From Prorocentrum cordatum (lineage: Eukaryota; Sar; Dinophyceae; Prorocentrales; Prorocentraceae): 64,000 nt of DNA. Numbering within the stretch: the first letter of the stretch is position 1; every line of letters begins with the position of its first letter. The stretch lies in NCBI GenBank assembly GCA_963575745.1, contig CAUYUJ010001713.1:1-64000 (forward strand), read 5' to 3'. Of the stretch, positions 44,145-56,029 are shown piece by piece. The translations under genes were made by a program, and so were the position numbers. Below the pieces are notes generated by a model. That model was given only the letters and a program-made list of their open reading frames with translations, was not told the DNA's origin and did not search any database.

Positions 44145-44147
44145 TCA
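44099..44147 (-). promoter_or_regulatory. candidate UGA-CGG readthrough site, LINE E
   Basis: ORF1 UGA is followed by CGG, and the same frame continues through RGSKGSKGRSPGSLLVQLGTLNINK into the endonuclease with no ATG before the conserved start. UGA-CGG is a known leaky context in other systems. Unlike LINEs B and D, I find only a weak stem (GTAGG / CCTAC, large loop) downstream. Confidence 0.5.
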
Positions 44148-45263
44148 ACGGTTGAGTGCCGTTGTGAAATCCTCGTACGTGCACGAGATGTTGGTATTGT
44201 GTCTGATCGCACCGTCCCACGTATCACGATGAACAGTCCAGGTACCTGTGGAGATCCTGAATACGGCAACCTCCACCGGTCGGCGTGAAGGGTCCGAGGG
44301 CTTGGACCAGATGGAGCTGACCCCCAGGCCCGACCCCGTCTCTGCCTTGATGTCCATGTTGGGGTTGTTTCCAATCATCTCGCGCCACGTGCCGCAGAAG
44401 CGTCCGCAGGCCGCGATATGGTCCTTCTTCCAGGGGGGAGCCTCCAGTCTGACCTTGACCGTATCAGGCGCCGTGGCCAGGTTGACAAACATGGTGGCTC
44501 TCGGTGGTGGGGTACGGGCCAGCTGCGTGGTCGAGCGCTCCGCATCAGGCGTAAATGCATCCTCCAGGATCTGCTTGATTTCCCAAAAGACTGAGTCCTC
44601 AGTGCCTGCAACAAACTTCAGTTTAACAGAGCTCATCATGATGCGATTGCCATTGAGCCGCAGGGTTCCCAGGTCATCGAACTTGGCACTGATTTCCTGG
44701 GGAAGCATGGCCTTCACATTGATGATGAGTTGAGTGGCATCACTGTCACGCATCATCGATTGAGATCTCTGAAGTGTCGTGCCTTTCCAGTTGGTCCATC
44801 CAGTGAGCTCCACGAAGCTGCGATTCCAGTGAAGTCTTTGAGCACCACCAGGCCCCAGTGAGGCCCCTGCTGTGGTTGAAACACTGGCGTTGCTTGTCGG
44901 ATTGGAGCGCAGCGATTGAAACTGCCGTTCTAACTCCGTCATCCGTGTATCTGTCTTCTGCTGCTGATTGGAAATGCGGTTGATCTCTGATCTCATCACT
45001 CGTGCCTCTTCACGTGTGACTGCCTGCCCTGCAATCACTTCATTATGCATATTCTGAAACCAGGGGGGAGCTTCGCTGGCCGTCAACAGGCTCTGTGTCT
45101 TCGCTTTGTCGAGTGCCTGTCGTGCCGCCTGCAGTGCGTCATCGTCCTGCGTTCCCTGATCCCCCCGATGACGAACCGACCTCTCGAATTCCGCTTCCTG
45201 TCCATTCTTTGCTACATTTGCTGGTCCACCTGGCGCAGCTGGCGCAGCCACCTGAGTAGCCAT
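44145..45263 (-). CDS. LINE E ORF1 protein
   Basis: ATG at 45261-45263 (MATQVAAPAAPGG) is the likely start; the frame is open further upstream to 45311. About 372 residues. Alanine-rich N-terminus, then a probable coiled coil with heptad-like RMTELERQFQSLRS. An NASVSTTAGASLGPGG linker leads to a conserved C-terminal half: FVELTGW, SDATQLIINV, DSVFWEIKQILEDAF, APPWKKDHIAACGRFCGTWRE, SSIWSKP. Likely an RNA-binding chaperone for the LINE RNA, by position only. No zinc knuckle is visible. It ends in TGA (44145-44147), in frame with ORF2. Confidence 0.85.
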   Translation of the reverse strand: MATQVAAPAAPGGPANVAKNGQEAEFERSVRHRGDQGTQDDDALQAARQALDKAKTQSLLTASEAPPWFQNMHNEVIAGQAVTREEARVMRSEINRISNQQQKTDTRMTELERQFQSLRSNPTSNASVSTTAGASLGPGGAQRLHWNRSFVELTGWTNWKGTTLQRSQSMMRDSDATQLIINVKAMLPQEISAKFDDLGTLRLNGNRIMMSSVKLKFVAGTEDSVFWEIKQILEDAFTPDAERSTTQLARTPPPRATMFVNLATAPDTVKVRLEAPPWKKDHIAACGRFCGTWREMIGNNPNMDIKAETGSGLGVSSIWSKPSDPSRRPVEVAVFRISTGTWTVHRDTWDGAIRHNTNISCTYEDFTTALNR

Positions 45264-45779
45264 GCTTGTGTCTGTGCCAGAAAGAATGCTGGGAGGAAGC
45301 CTACCACTCACCCACGAGGGGCTCCACTGAGTATCGGATGCCGTTTTGCCGAAGATGTGTTCACCGACAATCAGACGGCCGGCAGAGCGAGGTAGATTTG
45401 TTTACCGGCCTGTTTGGCTCAAGGGAAAAGTGTCCAGTGTGCTCTGCTGCTGCCACAAGACGATGTGTTCACCGACAATCTGAACGAGGAACAGCGTCAA
45501 TGAGCAACAATGTGTTCTCGAGCGCAATCAGGTGCAGCTCCGTCGAGTCTGCACCTATGCACGATAATCTGGACAATCACTGTGCCCTCCGACAATACAG
45601 ACTGAAGAAGCAGTATGCACTCTGATAATGAATGAAAGCGTACGGTGCTCAGGCAGAACCAACACTGAGATACCGTGTACAGTATGGGGAACCAGAAGCC
45701 GCCTCTCTGCACGATGCAGCTCGAAACGAGGGGACCCCCAGCGGCGAGGCCAGGCAGGGCAGGAGGTAAGCTCTGCCAA

Positions 45780-48700
45780 AACCTGGTCACCGCCGGAAAC
45801 CTCGTAGAGCTCCTTGCATCCGTAAGAGAGCTCAGGATCAAAGCGAGAGCTTCTGGGAGCTTTTCTACAAAAACTTGAAGTTAAGATTTTTCGGAGTTAA
45901 CATGAAGTCGGTTCCTCCAAATGAACTGGTACTAAAAATGGTTCTAGGAGGCTAAGCTGCTCAGGGAAAAAAGTTAATATGTCAATGCTCGGAGTAAAAA
46001 TCTGCTTTCTCAAAATGAATTGTCAAATATCTTTCAAAAAATCGCAAAACCGCCCAAAAGTTGCCACATTGTCCGCCTCAGCCGGGTGGGCCAACTAGCC
46101 CCACCCCGCGCCGGAATTCCTCTAGCTCGTCGATGACGCAGAGCTCTACGAGGTATTTTCAACCGACCAAAAGTCAGCAAAAGGTCCGTCGAGATTTTCC
46201 TTGCCAACTAGCTCTCCAGCGCCCCGGAATTACTGGGCGCCGGCGGTAAACCGTCAACCTTGGTTACCGCCGGGGGACTCGTAAAGCTTCCTAGCTCGCC
46301 TGAAGTTGAGAAAACCGACAACAATACAGTAGTTTCGCAGACCTAATTCGGGCAGCAGACCGAGTTCTGAGCTCTCGATTCGACAGCCAGACGCGCCTGA
46401 TGTCTTCAGATCGACTTATCTAACCACCAGCACTGTAGCCCTCCTCAGCGCGAGTTGACTGAAGAAAACGGAAAGCACTTCTCAAGATCACTCGACCAAT
46501 ACGAAAAGTTCTGCGATTCTAGATCGGGCATCAGACCGAGTTCAGAGCTCTGGATTCGACAGACAAACGCAACTGATGATTTTGAATCGGTTTCTGTAAA
46601 TATCAGCTCTGTAGCTGTCCTGCAGCTCGAGTTAAGTACAGAAAACCGAGAGTTCCGGTCGAGATCACTCGAATAATACGAATAGGTTTGCGGACATAGC
46701 TCGGTTGTCAGACCGAGTTCAGACCTCTGGATTCAACAGGCGAACGCGCCTAATCATTCTACATCGATTAGCTGTGCTTACCAGCTCTTTAGCTGTCCTA
46801 AAACTCGAGTTATGATCAGAAAACCGTCAGCGCGTATCAAGATGACTCAAAACGGCCGATCCCGCCACAGTGCTTTTTGATAGTAATATTCACCCGATCG
46901 AGCTGAGATCAAGATGGCGAGCGGGACTGGGCGCCGGCGGTAAACCGTCAACCTTGGTTACCGCCGGGGAACTCGTAGAGCTTCCTAGCTCGACTCAAGT
47001 TGAGAAAACCGACAGCACCTACCAACATTCCGACTTATAGTAAATATGTTTTGACCTCTGTATGCGACAGGCGGACGCGTCGGATGTCTGCGAATCGACT
47101 CCTGTCATTACCAGCCCTGCAGCCCCCCTACAGCCCAAGTTAAGTGCAGAAAACCGAGAGCACCTCTCAGGATGACTCGAACAATACAATAGTTTCGCAG
47201 ACCTAACTCGGGCACCAGACCGAGTTCTGAGCTCTGGATTCGACAGGCGCACGCGCCTGATGTCTTTAAATCGATTCCTGTGACCACCAGGACTGTAGCC
47301 CCCCTCAGCGCGAGTTGAGTGAAGAAAACCGAGAGCACTTCTCAAGATGACTCGATCAATACGAATAGTTTCGCGATTCTAGATCGGGCAGCAGACCGAT
47401 TTCAGAGCTCTGGATTCGACAGACAAACGCAACTGATGATTCTGGATCGGTTTCTGTAAATATCAGCTCTGTAGCTGACCTAGAGCTCGAGTTAAGTACA
47501 GAAAACCGAGAGTTCCTGTCAAGATGACTCGAATAATACGAATAGGTTTGCGGACCTAGCTCGGCTAACAGACCGAGTTTAGACCTCTGGATTCAACAGG
47601 CGAACGCGCCTTATTCTACATCGATTAGCTGTGCTTACCAGCTCTGTAGCTGTCCTAGAGCTCGAGTTATGCTCAGAAAACCGTCAGCGCGTATCAAGAT
47701 GACTCAAAACGGCCGATCCCGCCACAGTGCTTTTCGATAGTAATATTCACCCGATCGAGCTGAGATCAAGATGGCGAGCGGGAATAAGATCGAATATCAC
47801 GGGAAAAAATACTAGAGCTCTAACGAATGGTTGAATTTTGAAAACAAAATTTTCAACCAACCGACCAAAAGTCAGCAAAAGTTCCGTCGAGATTTTTCTT
47901 GCCAACTAGCTCTCCAGCGCGCCGGAATTACTCTTAAGCTTCCAGCAACTAGCTTAGGGAAACTCTACGAGTCACTAGAGCTCTAACGAATGGTCAGATT
48001 TCGAGAACATAATTTTCAACCGAGCCAAAGTTGTGAAAAGTTCAGTCGAGATTTTTCGAGCCAACTAGCCTGCCAGCGTTTTCGAACTGGGCGCCGGCGG
48101 TAAACCGTCAACCTTGGTTACCGCCGGGAAACTCGTAGAGCTTCCAACATTCCGACTTAGAGTGAATATGGTTTGACCTCTGAATGCGACAGGCGGACGC
48201 GTCTGATGTCTGCGAACCGACTCCTGTTATTACCAGCCCTGCAGCCCCCCTACAGCCCGAGTCAAGTGGAGAAAACCGACAGCACCTCTCAGGATGACTC
48301 GAACAATACAGTAGTTTCGCTGACCTAATTCGGGCAGCAGACCGAGTTCCGAGCTCTGGATTCGACAGGCGGACGCGCCTGATGTCTTCAAATCGATGCC
48401 TGTGACCGCCAGCACTGTAGCCTCTTCAGCGCGAGTTGAGCGCAGAAAACCCAGAGCACTTCTCAAGATGGCTCGACCAATACGAATAGTTTCGCGATTC
48501 TGGATCGGGCAGCAGACCGATTTGAGAGCTCTGGATTCGACAGACAAACGTAACTGATGATTCTGATTCGTTTTCTGTAAATATCAGCTCTGTAGCTGCC
48601 CTACAGCTCGAGTTAAGTACAGAAAACCGAAAGTTTCTCTCAAGATGACTCGAATAATACGAAGAGGTTTGCGGACCTAGCTCGCCTAACAGACCGAGTT

Positions 48701-48811
48701 CAGACCTCTAGATCAACAGGCGAACGCGCCTTTTCATTCTACATCGATTAGCTGTGCTTACCAGCTCTCGAGCTGTCCTAAAGCTCGAGTTATGTTCAGA
48801 AAACCGTCAGT
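45780..48811 (+). repeat. short module and satellite groups
   Basis: 45787-46230 is a short module nearly identical to 27107-27420. Hairpins start at 46240, 46933 and 48093, each followed by CTCGTAGAGCTTCC or CTCGTAAAGCTTCC and satellite monomers. Small ORFs here are satellite translations. The last monomer is cut at 48811 by the inverted block. Confidence 0.85.
46929..47973 (+). mobile_element. closed hairpin module, 1.05 kb
   Basis: It starts after ACT (46926-46928) with the hairpin and ends AACTCTACGAGTC at 47973, followed by ACTAGAGCTCTAACGAATGG, the expected continuation of the surrounding satellite-end segment. About 28 bp of host sequence just left of the insertion is missing. It carries five or so monomers plus the GATCCCGCC end segment. 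Confidence 0.7.
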
Positions 48812-51756
48812 AACTCGTAGAGCTTCCCTTAGCAAGTTATTGCTGGAAGCTTAAGAGTAATTCCGGGGCGCTGGAGAGCTAGTTGGCAAGAAAAATCTCG
48901 ACGGACCTGTTGGTGACTTTTGGTCGGTTGAAATTTTTTTCTCGAAATTGAACCATTCGTTAGAGCTCTAGTATTTTGTCCCGTGATATTCGATCTCATT
49001 GCCGCTCGCCATCTTGATCTCAGCTCGATCGGGTACCTTTTACTGTCAAAAAGCAGGCAGGCGGGATCGGCCGTTTCGAGTCATCTTGATACGCGCTGTT
49101 GGTTGTCTGAACATAACTCGAGCTTCAGGACAGCTACAGGGCCAGTAAGCACAGCTGATCGATGTAGAATGATCAGGCGCGTTCGCCTCTTGAACCCAGA
49201 GGCCTGAACTCGGTCTGCTAGCCGAGCTAGGTTGAAAAACCTATTCGTAATATCCGAGTCATCTTGACAGACGCTCTCGGTATTGTGTACTTAACTCGAG
49301 CTGTAGGGCAGCTACAGAGTTCATAGTCACAGAAATCGATTGGAAATCATCAGGCGCGTTTCTCTGTTGAATCGAGAGCTCTGAACTCGCCCTGCTGCCC
49401 GAGCTAGAATCGCGAAACTATTCGTATTGTTCGAATCATCTGAAGAGATACTGTCGCTTTCTAAACTTAACTCGGACTGTAGGGGGCTACAGTGCTGCTG
49501 GGGACAGCAATCGATTTAGAGACATCAGGCGCGTCCGCCTGTGGAAGCCAGAGCTCGGAACTCGGTCTGCTGCTCGAATTAGGTATGCAAAACTACCGTA
49601 TTGTTCGAGTCATCCTGAAAGATGCTGTCGGTTTTCTGCACTTAACTCGGGCTGTAGGGGAGCTGCAGGGCTGGTAATCACAGGAATCGATTCGGAGACA
49701 TCAGACGCGTCCGCCTGTCGCATTCAGAGGCCTGAACTCGGTCTGATACTCGAGCTGGGTTTAGGAAACTATTCGTTTTGTTTGAGTTATCTTCAGAGGT
49801 GCTGTTGATTAGCGCACGTTTTTCGGGCTGTAGCAGAGCTACAGAGCTCGTACAGAAGACAATCCAGAAGCATCAGGGGGCGTTCGGCTATTGCATCGAG
49901 AGGTCTGAAATCGCTTGGGCTGAAAAACTATTCGTTCTCTGCAATTTATTTTCTACATTATATATAGTCAGGAAGCTCTACGAGTCCCCCGGCGGTAAGA
50001 AAGGTTGACGGTTTACCGCCGGCGCCCAGTTCCGGGGCGCTGGAGAGCTAGTTGGCAAGAAAAATCTCGACGGACCTTTTGGTGACTTTTGGTCGGTTGA
50101 AAATTTTTTTCTCGAAATTCAACCATTCGTTAGAGCTCTAGTATTTTTTCCCGTGATATTCGATCTTATTGCCGCTCGCCATCTTGATCTCAGCTCGATC
50201 GGGTACCTTACTGCCAAAAAGCAGGCAGGCGGGATCGGCCGTTTCGAGTCATCTTGATACGCGTTGTCAGTATTTTGTACTTAACTCGAGCTGTAGGGCA
50301 GCTACAGAGCTGGTCAGCACAGCTATCGCATTCAGAATCATCAGGCGCGTTTGTCTGTTGAATCCAGAGGTCTGAACTCGGTCTGCTAGCCGAGCTAGGT
50401 GTGCAAACCTATTTGTATTATTCGAGTCATCTTGACAGACGCTCTTGGTTTTCGGTACTTAACTCGAGCTGTAGGGTAGCTACAGAGCTCATAGTCACAG
50501 AAATCGATTGGGAATCATCAGGCGCGCTCGTCTGTTGAATCGAGAGATCTGAACTCGGCCTGCTGCCCGAGCTAGGTTCGCGAAACTATTGATATTCTCC
50601 GAATCATCTTGAGAAGTGCTCTCAATTTTCTGCACTCAACTCTTGCTAGAAGAGGGCTTGCTGCTGGTCACAGAAATTGATTCGGACACATCAGTCGCGT
50701 CCGTCCGTCGAACCAAAACTCAGAACTCGGCCTGCTGCTCGAACTAGGTCCGCAAAACTATTGTATTATTCGAGTCATCCTGAGAGTCGGTTTTCTGCAT
50801 TTAACTCGGGCTGTAGGGGGGCTGCAGGGCTGGTAATCACATGAGTCGATTCGGAGACATCAGACGCGTCCGGCTGTCGCATTCAGAGGTCTGAACTCGG
50901 TTTGATATTCGAACTGTGTTGCGAAACTGTTTGTGTTTTTTTTAGAGTCATCTTGAGAGGTCCGAAATCGCTTGGGCTGAAAAACTAGTCGTTCTCTCGA
51001 GTTTGTTTCCACATTATATACTGTCAGGAAGCTCTACGAGTCCCCCGGCGGTAAGAAAGGTTGACGGTTTACCGCCGGCGCCCAGTTGGCCGACCCGACC
51101 TTAAGAGACAATGTGACGACTTGGGGTCGGTTATTCTATCTTTGTGCAAAATTTGAAAATTGGTTTTACAAACAGGTATTTTTCCCACCTTTAGCGGGTT
51201 ATGCCGCGTCTGCCAGTTAAATTCCCAGGCTTGTAGCTGTAATATTACTATCAAAAGACTTGAGGGAACCGTCGGCCGTTTCGAGTCATCTTGACACGCG
51301 TTGACGGTTTTCTGTACTTAACTCGAGATTTAGGACAGCTACAGAGCTGATACTTACAGAAACCGATTCAGAATCATCAGACCCGTTCGTCTGTCCCATC
51401 GAGAGGTCTGAACTCGGTCTGCTGCTCGAGCTAGGCCCGCAAAACTATTCGTAATATATCATTTTGACGAGTGTTGTCGGTTTCCCTTGACTGAAGATTT
51501 AGAAGAGCTACAGAGCTGGCACGCATATAAACCGACCAAGTATCACCCGACGCGGTTTTTCTCGCATCGAGAGGTCCGAACTCGGTCTGGCAGCTAGGTC
51601 CACGAAGCGAAGATGCAAAGTTTTAAAAACATATGTTCCGATATTTCTTCTTCACGCTTGAGAAAGCTTCTTTCGTGTGCTTCGAGCAGCGCCGCGCCGG
51701 AATAGAGCTCTACGAGGCTCCCGGCGGTTACCTGGTTGACGGTTTACCGCCGGATC
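48812..51756 (-). mobile_element. 2.9-kb inverted block of modules
   Basis: All repeats here are in reverse orientation. The block is flanked by CAGT at 48808-48811 and 51757-51760. The outer sequences (GAAAACCGTCAG before, GTGCGTATCAAGATGACTC after) are adjacent halves of one satellite monomer. Read on the minus strand it begins with a hairpin (51753) and ends GGGAAGCTCTACGAGTTA, the module end. Internal hairpins are at 51078 and 50022. Inner tails are missing, so part of the nested content was lost. Confidence 0.8.
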
Positions 51757-54700
51757 CAGTGCGTATCAAGATGACTCAAAACGGCCTATCCCGCCACAGT
51801 GCTTTTCGATAGTAATATTCACCCGATCGAGCTGCGATCAAAATGGCGAGCGGGAATAAGATCGAATATCACGGGAAAAAATACTAGAACTCAAACGAAT
51901 GGTTGAATTTCGAGAACAAAATTTTCAACCGACCAAAAGTCAGCAAAAGTTCCGTCGAGATTTTTCTTGCCAACTAGCTCTCCAGCGCGCCGGAATTACT
52001 CAAGCTTCCAGCAACTAGCTTAGGGAAGCTCTACGAGTCAAGCGCAGAAAACCGACAGCATCTCTCAGAACAGGCGGACGCCCCTAGTGTCTTCAAATCG
52101 ATTCCTGTGACCACCAGCAGTGTAGCCCCCCTCCAGCGGTTGAGTGAAGAAAACCGAGAGCACTTCTCAAGATGACTCGATCAATACGAATAGTTTCGTG
52201 ATTCTAGGTCGGGCAGCAGACCAAGTTGAGAGCTCTGGATTCGACAGACAAACGCAACTGATGATTCTGAATCGGTTTCTGTAAATATCAGCTCTGTAGC
52301 TGTCATGCAGCTCGTGTGGAGTAGAGAAAACCGAGAGTTTCTGTCAAGATGACTCGAATAATACGAATAGGTTTGCGAACCTAGCTCGGCTAACAGACCG
52401 AGTTCGGGCCTCTGGGTTTAACAGGCGAACGCGCAAAATCATTCTTCATCGATTAGCTGTGGTTACCGGCACTGTAGCTGTCCTAGAGCTCGAGTTATGT
52501 TCATAAAACCGTCAGCACGTATCAAGATGACTCAAAACGGCCGATCCCGCCACAGTGCTTTTCGATAGTAATATTTACCCGATCGAGCTGAGATCAAGAT
52601 GGCGAGCGGCAATAAGATCGAATATCACGGGAAAAAATACTAGAGCCCAAACGAATTGTTGAATTTCGAGAACAAAATTTTCAACCGACCAAAAGTCAGC
52701 AAAAGTTCCGTCGAGATTTTTCTTGCCAACTAGCTCTCCAGCGCGCCGGAATTACTGGCGCCGGCGGTGAACCGTCAACCTGGCCACCGCCGGGAACCTC
52801 GTAGAGCTCCTAGCACGCGTAAGAGTGCTCAGCATGAAAAGAGAGGGCTTCTGGAAGCATTTCTCGAAAAAAGACAAAATATGACGTTTTTGATGTCGAC
52901 ATAAAGATGGTTGCGCCAAGTGTTTTGACAGTAAAAGGGCATCTAGAGAGCTCATATTAAGACGCAGAGGCCCTCGAAGTCGTTTACAGTTGCGAAAAAT
53001 CTGCTTTCTCAAAATAAATTGTCAAATGTCTTTCAAATATCCGCAAAACCACCCAAAAGTTGTCACATTGTCCGCCTCGGCCGGGTGAGCCAACTGGAAC
53101 CGGCGGTAAACCGTCCACCTGGTTACCGCCGGGAACCTTGTAGAGCTCTTTTCTTGCACAGCGATCGTCGGAACACATGGAGAAAGCTTCTGAGGCGAGA
53201 AACGGAAACTCGAAAAAACACGTTTTTCTGCTTTTATACAGCCTCGGTGCCTAAGTGTTTCGATAGTAATACTGCACCTATGGGCCTGAAAATTTTAGCG
53301 GCGGACGCGCCATAGCCCACTACAGGTGCGAAAAATCTGGTTTCTCAAAATGAATGGTCAAATATCTTTCAAATATTCACAAAAGCACCCAAAAGTTGCC
53401 ACATTGTCCGCCTCGGCCGGGTGGGCAAACTGGGCGCCGGCGGTAAACCGTCAACCTTTCTTACCGCCGGGGACTCGTAGAGCTCCCTGACAATATATAA
53501 TGTCGAAAAAAATTGCAGAGAACGAATAGTTTTTCAGCCCAAGCGATGTCAGCTCCCGATGCTTCTGGATTGTCTTCTGTACGAGCTCTGTAGCTCTCTT
53601 ACAGCCCCAGTAACGTGCGTCAATCGACAGCATCTCTCAAGATGACTCGAACAAAACGAATAGTTTAGCAAATCCAGCTCGAGTATCAGACCCAGTTCAG
53701 ACCTCTGAATGCGACAGGCGGACGCGTCTGATGTGTCTGAATCGATTCCTGTGATTACCAGCCCTGCAGCCCCCCTACAGCCCGAGTTAAGTGTAGAAAG
53801 CCGACAGCATCTTTCAGGATGACTCGAACAATACGAACAGTTTCGCGGACCGAGTTCGGGCAGGAGACTGAGTTCCGAGCTCTCGATTCCACAGGCAGAC
53901 GCGTCTCATGCTCCAAATCGATTGCTGTCACCACCAGCACTCTAGCCTCCCTACAGCCCAAGTTAAGTGCAGAAAACCGACAGCACCTCTCAAGGTGATT
54001 CGAACAATACAAACAGTTTCGCGATTATAGATCGGGCAGCAGACCGAGTTCATAGCTCTGGATTCAACAGACAAACGCGACTGATAATTCTGAATCGGCT
54101 TCTGTAACTATCAGCTCTGTAGCTGTCCTATAGCTCGAGTTAAGTACAAAACACCGAAAGCGCCTGTTAAGATGACTCGAATAATACGAATAGATTTGCG
54201 GACCTAGCTCGGCTAGCAGATCGAGTTCAGACCTCTAGGGTCAACAGGAAAACGCGGCTGATCATGCTGCATCGATTAGCTGTGCTTACCAGCTCTGTAG
54301 CTGTCCTGAAGCTCGAGTTATCTTGGTAAAACCGACAGCGCATATCAAGATGACTCGAAACGGCCGATCCCGCCTGCCTGCTTTTCGGCAGTGAAAGTTA
54401 CCCGATCGAGCTGAGATCAAGATGCTGAGCGAGAATAAGATCGAATATCATGGGAAAAAAAATACTAGAGCTCTAACGAATAGAAAAATTTTGAGAACAA
54501 AATTTTCAACCGACCAAAAGTCACCAAAAGGTCCGTCGAGATTTCCTTGCCAACTAGCTCTCCAGCGCCCCGGAATTACTGGGAGCCGGCGGTAAACCGT
54601 CAACCAGGTTACCACCGGGGGCCTCGTAGAGCCCTTGGCGCTGCCCACTAGACATTGAAATTTCTTTTCAAGATATCGCGAGTTCAGTACAGAAAGCGGA

Positions 54701-55062
54701 CAACACTCGTCAAAATGACTCGAAGAATACAAATAAGTATGCGGACCCAGCTCGAGCAGCAGACCGAGATCAGAGCTGTAGATCGAACAGATGAACGTGT
54801 CTCGTGATTCCCAATCGTTTTCTGTAAACATCAGATCTGCAGCTGTCCTATATCCCAAGATAAGTACAGAAACCGTTAATGCGTGTCAAGATGACTCGAA
54901 ACGGCCGCCGGTTCCAGCAATTGTTTTGATAGTAACTTGGTAGCGTCCACTTGGCAGCGTCCACTTGTAAGCGTCCAAAACCCGGATAGCGAGGCAAGGC
55001 GCGGAGCGCAGAGCGATCCAAAGCGCCGCACGGCGACCTCTGCCAGGCCGCCTGGAACGACT
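51757..55062 (+). repeat. satellite groups and short modules
   Basis: It resumes the monomer interrupted at 48811. A tail GGGAAGCTCTACGAGTC lies near 52020-52038. Hairpins start at 52761, 53100, 53437 and 54586, with short modules at 52794-53095 and 53133-53430 and a satellite group at 53470-54575. The interval 54900-55060 has a small direct repeat (TAGCGTCCACTTGGCAGCGTCCACTTG). No gene is seen. Confidence 0.85.
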
Positions 55063-56029
55063 GGGCGCCGGCGGTAAACCGTCAACCTTTGTTACCGCCG
55101 GGGGACTCGTAGAGCTTCCTGACAGTATATAGTGTGGAAAAAAATCCAGAGAACGACTAGTTTTCAGCCCAAGCGATTTCAGACCTCTCAAGATGACTCT
55201 AACAAAAAAAAAAAAAACAGTTTCGCAACCCAGTTCGAGTATCAGACCGAGTTCAGACCTCTCAATGCGACAGGCGGACGCGTCTGATGTCTGCGAATCG
55301 ACGCATGTGATTACCAGCCCTGCAGCCCCTCTACAGACCGAGTTAAGTGCAGAAAACCAACAGCATCTCTCAGGATGACTCGAATAATACAATAGTTTCG
55401 CGGACCTGTTTCGAGCAGCAGACCAAGTTCTGAGCTCTCGAATCGACCAACGAACGCGCTGATGTGTGCAAATCGATTTCTATGACCCGCAGCACTGTAG
55501 CCCTCCCCCAGCACGAGTTGAGTGCAGAAAATTGAGAGCACTTTTCACGATGATTCGGACAATACGAATAGTTTCGCGAATCTAGCTCAGGCAACAGGCC
55601 GAGTTCAGAGCTCTCGATACAACAGACAAACGCGCCCGATAATTTTCAATCGATTTCTGTGACTATAGGCTCTGTAGCTGCCCTACAGCTCGAGTAAAGT
55701 AGAGAAAACCGAGAGCGTCTGTCAAGATGCCTCGAAAAATACGAATAGATTTGCGGACCTGGCTCGGCTAGCAGACCAATTTCAGACCTCTCGATCCAAG
55801 AGGCGAACGCGCCTGATAATTCTGAATGCGATAAATGTGCTTACCAGCTCTCTAGCTGCCCTGCAGCTCGAATTTAGAAGAAAATACCCACCACGTGTAT
55901 CAAGTTCACTCCAATAATACAAATAGGTTTGCGGACCTAGCTCGGCTAGCAGACTGAGTTCAGACCTATGGATTCAACAGGCGAACGCGCCTGATGATTC
56001 TGAGTGCGATAGGTGTGCTTACCAGCACT

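Larger units (their letters stand above)
39881..45779 (-). mobile_element. LINE E, near-intact non-LTR retrotransposon
   Basis: A 5.9-kb minus-strand element with target duplication AACCTGGT at 39873-39880 and 45780-45787. The two halves of the hairpin lie on either side (CCGGCGGTGAACCGTC left, CACCGCCGG right). T-tract 39880-39885, sense 3' motif GCGAAAACCAAAAAA. ORF1 is intact. ORF2 is open except for one frameshift associated with a TA microsatellite at 40776-40791. Judged by coding integrity it is the youngest LINE in the window. Confidence 0.92.

Noticed and set aside
45405-45423. Spliced-leader-like sequence GCCTGTTTGGCTCAAG on the plus strand (14 of 16 against the end of the dinoflagellate leader as I remember it)
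   Set aside because: It is antisense to LINE E, is not followed by a gene, and is single. Probably chance, so not used to assign the organism.
46240-46274. GC hairpins as transcription terminators
   Set aside because: No gene precedes them, there is no T-run at the right arm, and they mark module starts.
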